Part shown: one piece after another, positions 34,331 through 42,159 of the stretch
How the letters are laid out: every line of letters begins with the position of its first letter
How positions within the stretch are numbered: position 1 is the stretch's first letter
Assembly (NCBI GenBank): GCA_049652985.1
Contig: JBASFK010000002.1
Coordinates: forward strand, 248,001 to 312,000
Reading direction: 5' to 3'
From: UBA7657 sp049652985
GTDB lineage: Bacteria > Pseudomonadota > Alphaproteobacteria > Micavibrionales > Micavibrionaceae
DNA: 64,000 nucleotides
Program-made: the position numbers and the translations under genes
The notes under the pieces: model-generated
Databases searched by the model: none
Told to the model about the DNA's origin: nothing
What the model saw: only the letters and a program-made list of their open reading frames with translations

Positions 34331-35380
34331 ATGGCCGAGAAAATCCAGAAAGATAAAGAGCCCATGACCATGTCGTTCGACGTCACGCAGCTGACGCCGA
34401 CAACGGGCAAATACACCACCATCCCCGACACAAAATATAACGTGAAGAAAACGTTCGGCCTCGATGTCGACTGGGAAGTCCCCGGATTCAAGGACGATCA
34501 CCCGAACGTCCCTGACATCGACAAGACGTACCAGTTCGATCACGATACGACGCTGGCGATTTTGGCGGGCTTCGCGCATAACCGCCGCGTGATGATCCAG
34601 GGTTATCACGGCACGGGAAAATCCACGCATATCGAACAGGTCGCGGCGCGGCTGAAATGGCCGTGCGTGCGGATCAACCTCGACTCTCACGTTTCACGCG
34701 TCGACCTTATCGGCAAGGACACGATTGTCCTGAAAGAAGGCAAGCAGATCACGCAGTGGAAAGAAGGCCTGCTTCCATGGGCAATCCAGCACCCCGTAGC
34801 GCTGGTGTTCGATGAATATGACGCGGGCCGCCCCGACGTTATGTTTGTTATCCAGCGGGTTCTTGAAGCCGAGGGGCGCCTGACCCTGCTCGACCAGAAC
34901 ACCATCATCCGTCCGCATCCTGCTTTCAGGTTGTTCTCGACGACCAACACCGTCGGCCTCGGTGACACCACGGGGCTTTATCACGGCACGCAGCAGATCA
35001 ACCAGGGCCAGATGGACCGCTGGAATGTTGTGGTGACGCTGAACTACCTGCCGCACGATGACGAAGTGAATATTATGCTGGCGAAATTCCCCGATTTGAA
35101 TACCAGCGAGGGAAAAGACGAGATCAATAAAATGGTGCGCGTCGCCGACATGACGCGCGAGGGGTTCGTCAACGGCGACCTTTCAACGCTTATGTCGCCG
35201 CGTACGGTACTGGCATGGATCGAGAATAACCAGATTTTTAAAAACCGCGAACTGGCGTTCCAGCTTTCATTCCTGAATAAATGCGACGAGACCGAACGCC
35301 CCATCATCGCGGAATATTACCAGCGCTGCTTCGATATCGAACTGCCTGCGAGCGCGATCAGGAATGTGGCGGTGAGTTAA
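34331..35380 (+). CDS. cobS: Cobaltochelatase subunit CobS
   Basis: AAA+ ATPase subunit of the aerobic cobaltochelatase (CobN-CobS-CobT) that inserts cobalt into hydrogenobyrinic acid a,c-diamide. 349 aa. Walker A GYHGTGKST, Walker B ALVFDEYDAG, sensor-region STTNTVGLGD and the conserved QINQGQMDRW segment are present. CobN and other cob genes are not in this window. The stop overlaps that of a small minus-strand gene within TTAA at 35377-35380. Confidence 0.93.
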   Translation: MAEKIQKDKEPMTMSFDVTQLTPTTGKYTTIPDTKYNVKKTFGLDVDWEVPGFKDDHPNVPDIDKTYQFDHDTTLAILAGFAHNRRVMIQGYHGTGKSTHIEQVAARLKWPCVRINLDSHVSRVDLIGKDTIVLKEGKQITQWKEGLLPWAIQHPVALVFDEYDAGRPDVMFVIQRVLEAEGRLTLLDQNTIIRPHPAFRLFSTTNTVGLGDTTGLYHGTQQINQGQMDRWNVVVTLNYLPHDDEVNIMLAKFPDLNTSEGKDEINKMVRVADMTREGFVNGDLSTLMSPRTVLAWIENNQIFKNRELAFQLSFLNKCDETERPIIAEYYQRCFDIELPASAIRNVAVS

Positions 35381-35730
35381 GGGTTTGGCTCATACCCAAT
35401 CGGATCGTCCGCACTGCCGTTATTACGCCTCAGGGCTTGCGTGATTCCGCCCATGATTGATTTTGATGCCCCAATGGCGAAATCCACGGCTGTCTCTGTT
35501 GTATTCTGTATTGTTTGCTGAACCTCGGGATCTTCGGCCTTTTTCTTCAGCCATTTTCCAGTCTCAGTAGCCATTTTCTCGCCCGTCTCGATCGTGTGGT
35601 GCGTGAATTTTTCCGGTATTGATTTTTCTTCGGGATTCTCCGCAAAGGTGCATTTTGTTATTCCACCACCTACTGCAGCTACGAGAAAAATAACGCCAAC
35701 ACCGCCTGCAACAACCTTACCAAAAGCCAT
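35377..35730 (-). CDS. Uncharacterised membrane-anchored protein between cobS and cobT
   Basis: A 117-residue protein: N-terminal hydrophobic segment (about residues 5-26, containing GVGVIFLVAAVGGGI and then a Cys at 27), followed by a charged amphipathic helical region (about 40-100). It may be anchored in or exported through the membrane. It is antisense to the cobS-cobT gene order and has its own promoter-like sequence. AT-rich; probably a lineage-specific insertion. No function assigned. Confidence 0.55.
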   Translation of the reverse strand: MAFGKVVAGGVGVIFLVAAVGGGITKCTFAENPEEKSIPEKFTHHTIETGEKMATETGKWLKKKAEDPEVQQTIQNTTETAVDFAIGASKSIMGGITQALRRNNGSADDPIGYEPNP

Positions 35731-35757
35731 CGCTAACTCTCTTTCTTATTTAATCAA

Positions 35758-35786
35758 TATTTACCACCAACGCATTTTTTTCGCAA
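35758..35786 (-). promoter_or_regulatory. Putative promoter of the 35377-35730 gene
   Basis: Minus strand: TTGCGA (complement of 35781-35786), 17-base spacer, TAAATA (complement of 35758-35763), shortly before the ATG. Moderate match. Confidence 0.4.
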
Positions 35787-35818
35787 AATATGTCTAATTT
35801 GTGTGCTATATCAGTCCC

Positions 35819-37648
35819 ATGAACAAAGCGGAAAACCCGGGCGGAATTGAGGAATTTAAAAGCGCCACGGCGGCGAGCATGCGCACGATCGCGGGCCTGC
35901 GCGAGCTTGATGTCACTTTTTCGAACGCCGAGCCGCCGATCGGCCGGGTTCCGCCGGGCGGCAAGCCGCGCCTGCCGCTGCCCGACCACAATATGAACCC
36001 GCAATCGCTGCGCCTTGTGCGTGGATGCGCGGATGCGCAGGCGCTGCATTACGCCTATCACGACGAGGCCATACACCGCCGCAACGCCCCGAAAACACGC
36101 GCCGCCATCGATGCTTTCAGCGCCATGGAACAGGCACGCGTCGAGGCTATCGGCCACGATGCCATGGCGGGCGTCGCGCATAATCTGAACGCCGTGTTGG
36201 AGGAAAAATGCAAACGGCTGGGCTTCGGCCTAGCCGCGGCGCGCGAGCAGATCCCGTTGAACGAGGCCTTGCATGTCATGACGCGCATCGCGCTCACCGG
36301 TGAGACCGTTCCTCCTTCCGCCGAGAACCTTGTGAAACTCTGGCAGCCGTGGCTGAAGGAAAAACTGGGCGCGGATTACGATTCATTTTTTAAAGCGCTG
36401 ACAATTACGGATCAGGATGCGTTTGCGACTGCGTCGAAAAAACTGATCCGGGCGCTCGATGTCGATACCGGCGAGGGCAACCCGGGCGACGAAGAAGAAT
36501 CGCAGAGCGAAGGCACCAGCCAGAAGGACGCGAAAGATGGCAAAGATTCAAAAGAAGCGCAGGAATCCATCAGCTCCAGCGACGACATCACCGAGGGCGA
36601 AGACGGCGAGCACGGCGCGGAAGGCATGGATGAATCCGCCGAGGAAGGCGGCGCGGGTGAAGCCGCCATGCCTGCGGGCGAGAACCGCCGCTTCCACGAG
36701 GATTACATCCCCGGGCCGGAAGGGCTCTATGCCGTCTACACCACCAGTTTCGACGAGGAAATCGACGCGAAGGAACTGGCGGACGAGGATGAACTGACGC
36801 GCCTGCGCCAGATGCTGGACCGGCAATTGGGGCATCATCAAACCGTGATCACCAAACTCGCGAACCGCCTGATGCGCAAACTTATGGCCAAACAGCGGCG
36901 CACGTGGCAGTTCGACATGGAAGAAGGAATTCTCGACGTCGCCCGCCTCGCCCGGGTCGTCGCCAATCCGAACGTGCCGCTGACCTTTAAGCAGGAAAAG
37001 GAAATGCCGTTCCGGGATACGGTGGTCACGTTATTGATCGACAATTCCGGCTCGATGCGCGGGCGCCCCATCGCCATCGCGGCGATGACGACGGATATTA
37101 TCGCGCGGACGCTGGAGCGCTGCGGCCTGAAGGTCGAAATCCTTGGCTTCACCACGCGCCAGTGGAAGGGCGGCAAATCGCGCGATCTGTGGATGCAGTC
37201 GGGGCGCCCCGTGAACCCCGGGCGCCTGAATGATGTGCGCCATATCATTTACAAATCCGCCGATGCGCCCATGCGCCGGACGCGCCGGAATCTCGGCCTG
37301 ATGTTGAAAGAGGGTCTGCTGAAGGAAAATATCGACGGCGAGGCGCTGGTCTGGGCGTATAACCGCCTCGCCGCGCGGCGCGAGGAACGCAAGATCATGA
37401 TGGTGATTTCAGACGGCGCGCCGGTCGACGATTCCACCTTGTCGGTCAACCCGCCCAATTACCTCGAGCGTGACCTGCGGAACGTCATCCGCTGGATCGA
37501 GAACGATTCGAAGGTTGAACTGACGGCCATTGGCATCGGGCATGACGTAACGCGCTATTACCACAAGGCGCTGACGATCACGGATGCCGATGAACTGGCC
37601 AAGGCGCTGGCCGATCAGTTGGCTGATTTGTTTGACGAGGCTGGCTAG
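35819..37648 (+). CDS. cobT: Cobaltochelatase subunit CobT
   Basis: Partner of CobS in cobaltochelatase. 609 aa from the ATG at 35819 (MNKAENPGGIEEF). The N-terminal region is helical; an acidic, low-complexity Glu/Asp/Ser-rich linker spans about residues 225-300; the C-terminal von Willebrand A domain has the MIDAS DNSGS motif (LLIDNSGSMRGRP) that binds Mg. CobS and CobT form a two-ring AAA+ complex. It is separated from cobS by an antisense gene, so it probably has its own promoter. Confidence 0.92.
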   Translation: MNKAENPGGIEEFKSATAASMRTIAGLRELDVTFSNAEPPIGRVPPGGKPRLPLPDHNMNPQSLRLVRGCADAQALHYAYHDEAIHRRNAPKTRAAIDAFSAMEQARVEAIGHDAMAGVAHNLNAVLEEKCKRLGFGLAAAREQIPLNEALHVMTRIALTGETVPPSAENLVKLWQPWLKEKLGADYDSFFKALTITDQDAFATASKKLIRALDVDTGEGNPGDEEESQSEGTSQKDAKDGKDSKEAQESISSSDDITEGEDGEHGAEGMDESAEEGGAGEAAMPAGENRRFHEDYIPGPEGLYAVYTTSFDEEIDAKELADEDELTRLRQMLDRQLGHHQTVITKLANRLMRKLMAKQRRTWQFDMEEGILDVARLARVVANPNVPLTFKQEKEMPFRDTVVTLLIDNSGSMRGRPIAIAAMTTDIIARTLERCGLKVEILGFTTRQWKGGKSRDLWMQSGRPVNPGRLNDVRHIIYKSADAPMRRTRRNLGLMLKEGLLKENIDGEALVWAYNRLAARREERKIMMVISDGAPVDDSTLSVNPPNYLERDLRNVIRWIENDSKVELTAIGIGHDVTRYYHKALTITDADELAKALADQLADLFDEAG

Positions 37649-37680
37649 AAAACGCCCCGGAAATAGGCTAAAACTCCTTC

Positions 37681-39063
37681 ATGAGTGAGAAAAAATCCAT
37701 CTATAAACCCCGCCCGGTTTCAGGCTTTCCCGAATGGTTGCCCGAAGTGCGCCTCGTCGAGCAGCAATGGCTCGACCATATCCGCAAGGTTTTTGAATCG
37801 TACGGTTACTGCTCCATCGAGACGCCCGCCGTTGAGGAACTCAACGTCATACAGGCCAAGGGCGGCGACGGCGGGGCCGATGTCGATAAGGAAGTTTACG
37901 TTATCGAGCGCCTGCATAAGGAAGACGGCGACAAAGAAGCGCGGCTGGCGCTGCATTTCGACCAGACGGTTCCCCTCGCCCGCTACGTCGCCCAGCATTT
38001 CAATGAACTGGTTTTTCCGTTCAAGCGTTACCAGATGCAGAAAGTCTGGCGCGGTGAGAGGCCGCAGTCCGGGCGCTTCCGCGAATTCTACCAGTGCGAT
38101 ATCGACGTTATAAATCCGGAAAACCTGCCGCTGCATTTCGATGCGGAAATGCCGGCGATTATCTGGGAGATTCTCGCGGCATTGCCCGGGATGGAGAATG
38201 AGAAGATTCAGTTACGGATTAGCAATAGGAAAATACTTTTAGGATTCCTCGGAGATTGGGGAGCGCGCGACATCCCAGCTGTCCTAAGAATTCTTGATAA
38301 GGCTGAAAAGGTTGGAGAAGGACAAACTTTTAGTGATCTTGCAAAAGCTTGCTCGCACAGCCCTGGTGGTGAAGACGTGACGGCTGCAAACATTCTCATG
38401 GGTTTGGCGGGAATTAAAGCTTCAACAAGCCAAGATTTAAAAAATAAAATTCAAGAATTAAAAACAGGCCCAGGTGGGCAGGCCACCTATACCGAGGGCC
38501 TTGAAGAACTATGTTCTGTTCTCGATCAACTCTCCCATCTGCCTAAAGGCGCGGTCGTGGCCGACCTTTCCATCATTCGCGGTCTGGATTATTATACTGG
38601 CACAGTCTATGAGACGGTATTTGTTGATGATCCCGATTACGGCTCTATCTGTTCCGGTGGTCGTTATGACGACCTTGCGAGCAATTACATTAATAAGAAA
38701 CTTCCCGGTGTTGGAATTTCGATTGGCTTTTCGAGATTGTTTGCGCGGCTGAAGGAACAGAATAAACTTCCCGTCGGCCCGGTTGCCGCGACGGATGTTC
38801 TGGTGACGTTGATTGATGAAAACGAGCGTGCTTTATCCGCCAAGAAGGCAAAAGAGCTCCGCGATGCCGGATTTAACGTCGAGATGTATCACAAGGCGAA
38901 CAACCCCAAGAAGCAGTTCGAATATGCCGAGAAAAAGGGAATCCCGTTCGTGTTCGTACCAAAACAGGATGCGCCGGGCGCCTGGGAGGTCAAGAATATG
39001 AAGGAACGCAAGCAATTATCTGAGCAGGACTGGATCAAAGAGATGGAGAAGTGCTGTGCTTAA
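37681..39063 (+). CDS. hisS: Histidyl-tRNA synthetase
   Basis: Class II synthetase that charges tRNA-His. 460 aa. Motif 2 reads WRGERPQSGRFREFYQCDID, histidine-binding motifs are IRGLDYYTGTVYE and SGGRYDDLA, motif 3 is GVGISIGFSRL, and a C-terminal anticodon-binding domain (about 360-455) follows. Motif 2 resembles the eukaryotic or Bacteroidetes form more than that of E. coli. The segment encoded by 38210-38500 is much AT-richer than the flanks (18 G/C in 60 at 38401-38460, 30 in 60 at 37981-38040), although the reading frame is intact. Confidence 0.93.
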   Translation: MSEKKSIYKPRPVSGFPEWLPEVRLVEQQWLDHIRKVFESYGYCSIETPAVEELNVIQAKGGDGGADVDKEVYVIERLHKEDGDKEARLALHFDQTVPLARYVAQHFNELVFPFKRYQMQKVWRGERPQSGRFREFYQCDIDVINPENLPLHFDAEMPAIIWEILAALPGMENEKIQLRISNRKILLGFLGDWGARDIPAVLRILDKAEKVGEGQTFSDLAKACSHSPGGEDVTAANILMGLAGIKASTSQDLKNKIQELKTGPGGQATYTEGLEELCSVLDQLSHLPKGAVVADLSIIRGLDYYTGTVYETVFVDDPDYGSICSGGRYDDLASNYINKKLPGVGISIGFSRLFARLKEQNKLPVGPVAATDVLVTLIDENERALSAKKAKELRDAGFNVEMYHKANNPKKQFEYAEKKGIPFVFVPKQDAPGAWEVKNMKERKQLSEQDWIKEMEKCCA

Positions 39064-39790
39064 AAATATTGTCATGCCCGTGAAGGCGGGCATCCGGAGT
39101 CTTTTAGGCCAGGCCCCCGCCTTCGCGGGGGTGACATTATTGTTACTCACCTTTAATGCGATGGCCGAAGACAAAACCCCCTCCACCTACTCGCCGCCGA
39201 CATGCGATTTTTCGGTGACGTTCCCGTCCAGTCCCTACACAACGCGCAAATGCGACGATGCGGACAATAAAAAATGCTACGACATGGTCAGCTACACCAA
39301 GGTCTATGACATGGAATCAACGGTCAATTTCCGCATCATCTGCAACCCGATCGATGAATCGGTCTATACGCAGTACAGCGCCGAAGTGATGGAAGCGACC
39401 CTGCGCGCCATGACGAACCGCAGCGTGGTAAAAACCTACGACACATCCTTCCGCACCGAGGACGGCTATAAACAGGCCGGGCTGGTGGGCGAAGGGCAAT
39501 CGGGCACGCTCTCGACCATCTACATCGCCCAGCTCTGGATCGGCCACGCCTCGGCCCTGTCGGTCGAGGCCGAAATGATCGGCGGCGAGCATGACGACGC
39601 CGACAAGCTGCTGAGCGAGATATTAAAAAGCGTTCATTACCTGAGCGACGAGGAACGTAAGGCCAAACTGCCCGGAGGCGACAACGTCAAAAAGGACGAA
39701 GGCAAGACAGAAGAAGAAACTAAAAAAGAAGAAACCAAAGAAGAGCCGGCTGAAAAAACAGAAGACAAGCCCGAAGAGAAGAAAGAATAG
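39056..39790 (+). CDS. Exported protein with repeat-derived N-terminus
   Basis: A 244-residue secreted protein of unknown function. The N-terminus includes MPVKAGIRSLLGQAPAFAGVT, encoded by the palindromic repeat at 39071-39135, and continues into a hydrophobic stretch ending AMA, a probable signal-peptidase site before EDK. The mature domain (about 45-205) is mixed alpha/beta with four cysteines; the C-terminus is a Lys/Glu-rich low-complexity tail. Start is GTG at 39056 overlapping hisS, or ATG at 39074. No family recognised. Confidence 0.7.
   Translation: MLKNIVMPVKAGIRSLLGQAPAFAGVTLLLLTFNAMAEDKTPSTYSPPTCDFSVTFPSSPYTTRKCDDADNKKCYDMVSYTKVYDMESTVNFRIICNPIDESVYTQYSAEVMEATLRAMTNRSVVKTYDTSFRTEDGYKQAGLVGEGQSGTLSTIYIAQLWIGHASALSVEAEMIGGEHDDADKLLSEILKSVHYLSDEERKAKLPGGDNVKKDEGKTEEETKKEETKEEPAEKTEDKPEEKKE
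39071..39135. repeat. Palindromic repeat inside coding sequence
   Basis: GTCATGCCCGTGAAGGCGGG at the left and CCCCGCCTTCGCGGGGGTGAC at the right, about 65 bases, with near-matching inverted ends. It belongs to the widespread GTCATxCCCGCGAAxGCGGG type of genomic repeats. Here it is read in frame and supplies part of the signal peptide. Confidence 0.75.
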
Positions 39791-39792
39791 CC

Positions 39793-40161
39793 ATGCCGCA
39801 CATGATTCTCGAATATTCGGACAATGTCATCGACCGGCCCGTGCCGGGGCTGCTGCTCGCGGGGCTGCACGACGCGCTGGTGGCTTCCGGCCCTTACGAC
39901 ATGACGCAAGTCAAAAGCCGCATCGTCGTGCACGAACAGCACCAGACATCAGACGGCAAGAACGACCAGGCGTTCGTTCATCTTCATGTCGCGATCATGC
40001 CGCGCGATGAAAAAATCATGAAAGAGACCAGCGAAAAACTCCTCGCCTACCTGCAGGAAAAATTCCCCAAGACGAAAAAGGATAAAAACTGTTCCTTCAG
40101 CGTCGAGATTCGTTTGCTGGATAAAAATACTTACGCGAAAGCGGCAAGCGGGACGCTTTAG
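39793..40161 (+). CDS. 5-carboxymethyl-2-hydroxymuconate isomerase-like protein
   Basis: A 122-residue protein of the CHMI family in the tautomerase superfamily. The catalytic N-terminal proline follows Met-1 (MPHMILEYSDN). The RIVVHEQHQTSDGKNDQAFVHLHVAIMPRD region is typical. CHMI isomerises an intermediate of homoprotocatechuate breakdown, but no other genes of that pathway are nearby, so the true substrate may differ. It lies 2 bases after the exported protein gene and 4 bases from the convergent sufE. Confidence 0.85.
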   Translation: MPHMILEYSDNVIDRPVPGLLLAGLHDALVASGPYDMTQVKSRIVVHEQHQTSDGKNDQAFVHLHVAIMPRDEKIMKETSEKLLAYLQEKFPKTKKDKNCSFSVEIRLLDKNTYAKAASGTL

Positions 40162-40165
40162 GGAA

Positions 40166-40582
40166 TCAATTCGCCGCCAGTTTTTTGATTCTCTCCACCA
40201 TCGCGAAGAAGCCGTTGCGGCGGTTCGGCGAGAGATTCTGGTCCAGCCCGATTTTTTTAAACGCGCCCTCGACATCGACACTGGTTAATGCCGTGACCGG
40301 TTTATCCTGGTACGCAACCATCAGCAGCGCGATCAGGCCGCGCACGATATGGGCGTCGCTGTCGGCCTGGAAATGAAACACGCCGTTATTGACTTTCGCC
40401 ACCATCCAAACGCGGCTGGTACAGCCCTGGACCAGATTTTCATCTGTTTTCAGGGTGTTATTCATTTCCGGTAATGTTCTGCCTAAATCGATCAGGTAGC
40501 GATAACGTTCCTCCCAGTCCGAAAAAAGGGAGAAATTTTCGACCATTTCCTGAAGTTCGGGGCTGCTGCTGCCTTGCGTCAT
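40166..40582 (-). CDS. sufE: SufE-type cysteine desulfuration protein
   Basis: Accepts sulfane sulfur from the cysteine desulfurase SufS and hands it to the Suf scaffold for Fe-S assembly. 138 aa from the ATG whose complement is 40580-40582 (MTQGSSSPELQEMVENF). The active cysteine is Cys-54 in NLVQGCTSRVWM. A longer reading frame upstream lacks homology and is not used. Other suf genes are not in view. Divergent from clpX. Confidence 0.9.
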   Translation of the reverse strand: MTQGSSSPELQEMVENFSLFSDWEERYRYLIDLGRTLPEMNNTLKTDENLVQGCTSRVWMVAKVNNGVFHFQADSDAHIVRGLIALLMVAYQDKPVTALTSVDVEGAFKKIGLDQNLSPNRRNGFFAMVERIKKLAAN

Positions 40583-40779
40583 AAGTTTTCTATAATGAAT
40601 TAAGCTTCTTGTCACTTTAGATATATTATAATTGAGGTGAGGCGCAAGGATACATGTGGAAATCGGAGGACTTGTTTTTAAGACTGGAAAAGCCGATTTT
40701 AAAAGGATAGAGACTTGCGCCCGGCGGCAGCGCTTGGCAGATTGAACAATAAGAACATACAAAGGCGGGAAATTCTTCC

Positions 40780-42069
40780 ATGAGTAAAGCAGCATCAGGC
40801 GAGACAAAAAATACTCTCTACTGTTCCTTCTGCGGCAAGAGCCAGCACGAAGTGCGCAAGCTCATCGCCGGCCCGAACGTATTCATCTGCAACGAATGCG
40901 TCGAGCTCTGCATGGACATCATCCGCGAGGAAGACAAGAGCCAGCTCGTTCGCCACGGCGACGGCGTCCCGACGCCCAGCGACATCAAAGTCGTTCTTGA
41001 TGATTACGTCATCGGCCAGGAACGCGCGAAGCGCATTCTCTCGGTCGCGGTTCATAACCATTACAAACGCCTCGAACATGGCGGCAAAGGCGCGGAAGTC
41101 GAAATTGCGAAGTCGAACATTCTTCTCGTCGGTCCGACCGGTTCGGGTAAAACCCTACTGGCCCAGACCCTGGCGCGAATCCTCGACGTGCCCTTCACCA
41201 TGGCCGACGCCACCACACTCACCGAAGCCGGTTATGTCGGGGAGGACGTGGAAAATATCGTCCTGAAACTGCTGCAGGCCTCCGATTACAATGTGGAGCG
41301 CGCGCAGAAAGGTATCGTCTATATCGACGAGATCGACAAAATCTCGCGTAAATCCGACAATCCTTCCATCACCCGCGACGTTTCGGGCGAAGGCGTGCAG
41401 CAGGCGCTGCTGAAACTCATGGAAGGCACGATCGCCTCGGTCCCGCCTCAGGGCGGCCGGAAGCATCCGCAACAGGAATTTTTGCAAGTCGACACCGCGA
41501 ATATCCTGTTCATCTGCGGCGGCGCGTTTTCGGGTCTTGATAAAATCATCACAGCGCGCGGGCGCGGCACGAATATCGGCTTCGGCGCCGACGTCAAAAA
41601 CATGGACGAGAAAAAACCCGGCGAAGCGTTCCAGAGCCTAGAGCCGGAAGATTTGCTGAAATACGGATTAATTCCCGAGTTCGTCGGTCGCCTGCCCGTC
41701 ATCGCGACGCTGGAAGATCTTGACGAAGCCGCGCTGATCACGATTTTGACGCAGCCGAAAAACGCGCTGGTCAAGCAATACCAGAAACTGTTCGAGATGG
41801 AGGGCGCGGGCCTGAAATTCTCCGACGACGCGCTCAAGGCCGTCGCGCAGAAAGCTATCGAGCGCAAGACCGGCGCGCGCGGCCTTCGCTCCATCCTTGA
41901 AAACCTGCTGCTCGACACGATGTACGAACTGCCAGACAAGGAAGAAATCCAGGAAGTCGTGGTCAACGAAGACACCGTCCGCGAAAGCAAGCCGCCTGTC
42001 TACGTGATCGCCGACCCGAAGAAAAAGAAGAAAGACAAAAAAGACGACAAAGAAGCGGCGGCCAGTTAA
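40780..42069 (+). CDS. clpX: ATP-dependent Clp protease ATP-binding subunit ClpX
   Basis: Unfoldase that feeds substrates to ClpP. 429 aa. N-terminal zinc finger (CSFCGKSQ, then CNECVELC), Walker A GPTGSGKTLLAQTLA, Walker B IVYIDEIDKIS, the pore-loop and sensor regions, and the ClpP-binding IGF loop (NIGFGADV). The C-terminal tail is Lys-rich. clpP and lon, which often flank it, are not in the window. An intrinsic terminator follows. Confidence 0.98.
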   Translation: MSKAASGETKNTLYCSFCGKSQHEVRKLIAGPNVFICNECVELCMDIIREEDKSQLVRHGDGVPTPSDIKVVLDDYVIGQERAKRILSVAVHNHYKRLEHGGKGAEVEIAKSNILLVGPTGSGKTLLAQTLARILDVPFTMADATTLTEAGYVGEDVENIVLKLLQASDYNVERAQKGIVYIDEIDKISRKSDNPSITRDVSGEGVQQALLKLMEGTIASVPPQGGRKHPQQEFLQVDTANILFICGGAFSGLDKIITARGRGTNIGFGADVKNMDEKKPGEAFQSLEPEDLLKYGLIPEFVGRLPVIATLEDLDEAALITILTQPKNALVKQYQKLFEMEGAGLKFSDDALKAVAQKAIERKTGARGLRSILENLLLDTMYELPDKEEIQEVVVNEDTVRESKPPVYVIADPKKKKKDKKDDKEAAAS

Positions 42070-42081
42070 CCCCGCGCACCG

Positions 42082-42103
42082 TCCCGGCGAGAGCCGGGAT
42101 TTT
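42082..42103 (+). terminator. Rho-independent terminator after clpX
   Basis: TCCCGGC (42082-42088), loop GAGA, GCCGGGA (42093-42099), then TTTTG. Its core also resembles half of the common genomic palindromic repeat (CCCGGCGAxAGCCGGG), so it may be a truncated repeat used as a terminator. Confidence 0.7.
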
Positions 42104-42159
42104 GCTAATGTAATCCAATTCCTTTCTCTGCGTGCCTGAATTTAAAGAAGGAGATCCAG

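Noticed and set aside
33722..34690. A 322-codon open frame antisense to the J-domain and cobS genes
   Set aside because: The sense strand carries HPD and Walker motifs. The antisense frame has no promoter, ribosome-binding site or domain.
40660..40699. Inverted repeat AAATCGG / CCGATTT upstream of clpX, considered as operator or riboswitch
   Set aside because: Short arms with a 26-base loop and no known regulator motif; chance occurrence is likely.
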